Of a DNA stretch of 6,120 nucleotides, positions 4,941-6,120 are shown piece by piece. A program made the translations under genes and the position numbers. The stretch is from assembly GCA_018065205.1 (NCBI GenBank), contig JAGHTR010000007.1, forward strand, positions 1-6,120, given 5' to 3'. This stretch comes from Candidatus Colicola caccequi (GTDB lineage: Bacteria; Bacteroidota; Bacteroidia; Bacteroidales; Paludibacteraceae). A model generated the notes under the pieces. The model was not told the DNA's origin. It ran no database searches and worked only from the letters and a program-made list of their open reading frames with translations. Every line of letters starts with the position of its first letter. Position 1 is the first letter of the stretch.

Positions 4941-6120
4941 TTATAGACGTGCGCCTTGTATGGTGTAGAGAGCACCATTGCGACGAATAATCATATTACC
5001 ATTGATGATGAACTTACCATCCTTAGCATTACGCATAATCTCAATGAGACCGGTAGGATCACTGGTGAAGCCAACATATAGACCGGAGGTAGCATCGGTA
5101 AAGATCTTTACATAGAATTGGTAGTTACCATTCTCCTTGATGTAAAGAGCGTTATCGTGTTGGTCGAAGTTGGTATAACCTGAGCCTTCCGGATCAACAA
5201 CCCAAGCAACGTGCTTAGCTCCATCGTACAGTTGTACGAAGTCACCGATGTTGAGGTCAAGAACAACCTTGTATTCCTTACCACCATCGATGTCAGATGC
5301 TTCACCCTTGATATAGTCGGTGCCATTAAGCAGGATACCATAGCCTTCGTCAACAGGTTCTTGTTTGAAAGTACCGGTTACGGTTACTTTGCCTTCAGCG
5401 ATAGCAACGTTTACGTCGTTAGGAGTCTCAACGATGAAGTGGACATTACCATCCTTGTCGCCTACACCAGCAGAACATTCTTCACTCAAAGCAGCAGAGC
5501 CCCAACTTCGTCCTTCCGGATCCCAAGCACCGTTGGTAATCTTCATTTCATATTCGCCAGCAGGAAGAGCGGTGAACGTGTAAGCGCCATTGGTCATCTC
5601 AATGGCGTCTGCTTTCCAAGCTTTCTCTTCGCCAACTAAAGCAGCATTACCGGTAACATAGAACTTATCTTCTACAGGTTGCGGTGCTTCGCAGGTAACG
5701 GCAAACAAGTTCGTCTCTTCTACCCATGCTACAAAACTCATCGTGTCGCACAACTCGTAATTGGCGGTTTGATTCCATACGTTCTTACCTTCACCATCCC
5801 AGATAATCTCGGTGGCACCGGTAGCGCAACGTACTAAGACTACGCTGTCCACGGTCTCCAAAATTTCTGCCGTATACATATCGTCTGCCTTATTCGCAAG
5901 TTTAACCGTCTCGTTAGAACCGTCTTTACCCCAAGTGATAGCAAACAGGGCAGGATCACTGGCGGCTGCCTCACCGGCTACAAACACAAACTCTTTACGA
6001 GCTGCAGGAGCAGGACGACCTAACTTAATAGCAGTCAGAACAGTGTCTTCTTTACTGATAGCCAACTCAAAGCGTACTGTATCCAAAGCTTGGATTGTAT
6101 CCTCACCTACATAGGTCATA
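4941..6120 (-). CDS. C-terminal part of a modular, putative starch-binding secreted protein (5' end outside window)
   Basis: The reading frame is open to the right edge and the visible 393 codons begin inside a domain, without a signal peptide, so this is the 3' part of a longer gene. The Met at 6117-6119 is unlikely to be the true start. Numbering from that Met, three beta-rich modules can be seen. Module 1, about 42-143, contains VVLVRC and VWNQT, a pattern I associate with CBM26/SusE-SusF-like carbohydrate-binding modules of Bacteroidales. Module 2, about 152-249, contains FYVTGNAAL, AWKADAI, LPAGEYEMKITNGAW and a WGSAAL segment. Module 3, about 258-355, contains YGILLNGTDY, FVQLYDG and YQFYVKIF. 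The final 24 residues (369-392) are the KFI...L tail shared with both neighbours. No catalytic motif is visible in this part. The missing N-terminal portion could be more binding modules or a glycoside hydrolase domain, for instance another GH13. The starch-binding assignment is inferred from motif resemblance and from the neighbouring GH13 gene. A hairpin terminator lies 24 nt after the stop. Confidence 0.8.
   Translation of the reverse strand, partial: MTYVGEDTIQALDTVRFELAISKEDTVLTAIKLGRPAPAARKEFVFVAGEAAASDPALFAITWGKDGSNETVKLANKADDMYTAEILETVDSVVLVRCATGATEIIWDGEGKNVWNQTANYELCDTMSFVAWVEETNLFAVTCEAPQPVEDKFYVTGNAALVGEEKAWKADAIEMTNGAYTFTALPAGEYEMKITNGAWDPEGRSWGSAALSEECSAGVGDKDGNVHFIVETPNDVNVAIAEGKVTVTGTFKQEPVDEGYGILLNGTDYIKGEASDIDGGKEYKVVLDLNIGDFVQLYDGAKHVAWVVDPEGSGYTNFDQHDNALYIKENGNYQFYVKIFTDATSGLYVGFTSDPTGLIEIMRNAKDGKFIINGNMIIRRNGALYTIQGARL

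Noticed and set aside
4778..4978. Minus-strand 66-codon frame bridging the end of the binding-protein gene and the peptidase promoter
   Set aside because: It runs out of frame through the tail of the larger gene, through a GC-rich terminator and through the promoter, and has no recognisable content.
5211..5639. Plus-strand open frame of 142 codons opposite the modular binding-protein gene
   Set aside because: It is antisense to a continuous modular coding frame and has no recognisable domain, so it is best explained as an antisense shadow.

Overview
The window looks like a piece of a Bacteroidota chromosome, most likely order Bacteroidales from a gut or rumen type of habitat. The evidence is a Bacteroidota-style promoter (TTTG, 20 bp, TAnnTTTG) upstream of the middle gene, AT-rich leaders without Shine-Dalgarno sequences, secreted modular proteins of Bacteroidales type, and short conserved C-terminal tails. 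No phylogenetic marker is present, so the genus cannot be fixed.

All three recognisable genes lie on the minus strand and read from right to left. At the right, 4941-6120 is the 3' part of a gene that runs off the window. It encodes tandem beta-rich modules resembling the starch-binding modules of Bacteroidales polysaccharide-processing proteins, and it ends at a GC-rich hairpin terminator (4897-4916). Next, behind its own promoter (4788-4819), is a secreted family C10 (streptopain/interpain-like) cysteine peptidase (2698-4755) with a Big_2 domain and an extra C-terminal domain. A 10-bp hairpin with a T run (2666-2691) follows it. The third gene is a secreted GH13 alpha-amylase-family enzyme (266-2644) with two N-terminal beta modules, a complete set of GH13 catalytic motifs and a C-terminal beta domain. 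It ends at a strong hairpin (189-226).

The left 265 bases hold no supported gene. They contain the amylase terminator, a candidate leftward promoter (117-148), and a GC-rich tandem array with an exact 11-bp period (at least nine units, 10-108) that probably continues past the left edge.

The three proteins have unrelated bodies but end in the same 24-residue pattern (K-F-I, then G, I, R, L, G and L at fixed offsets). This suggests a shared export or surface-attachment tail. With the signal peptides on the two complete proteins, it points to secreted or cell-surface digestion: starch or glycogen breakdown and binding, plus protein degradation. No defence system, mobile element, CRISPR array, tRNA or rRNA was seen. 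The least explained features are the shared tail, the 11-bp array, and the hairpin that separates the peptidase from an amylase gene with no visible promoter of its own.
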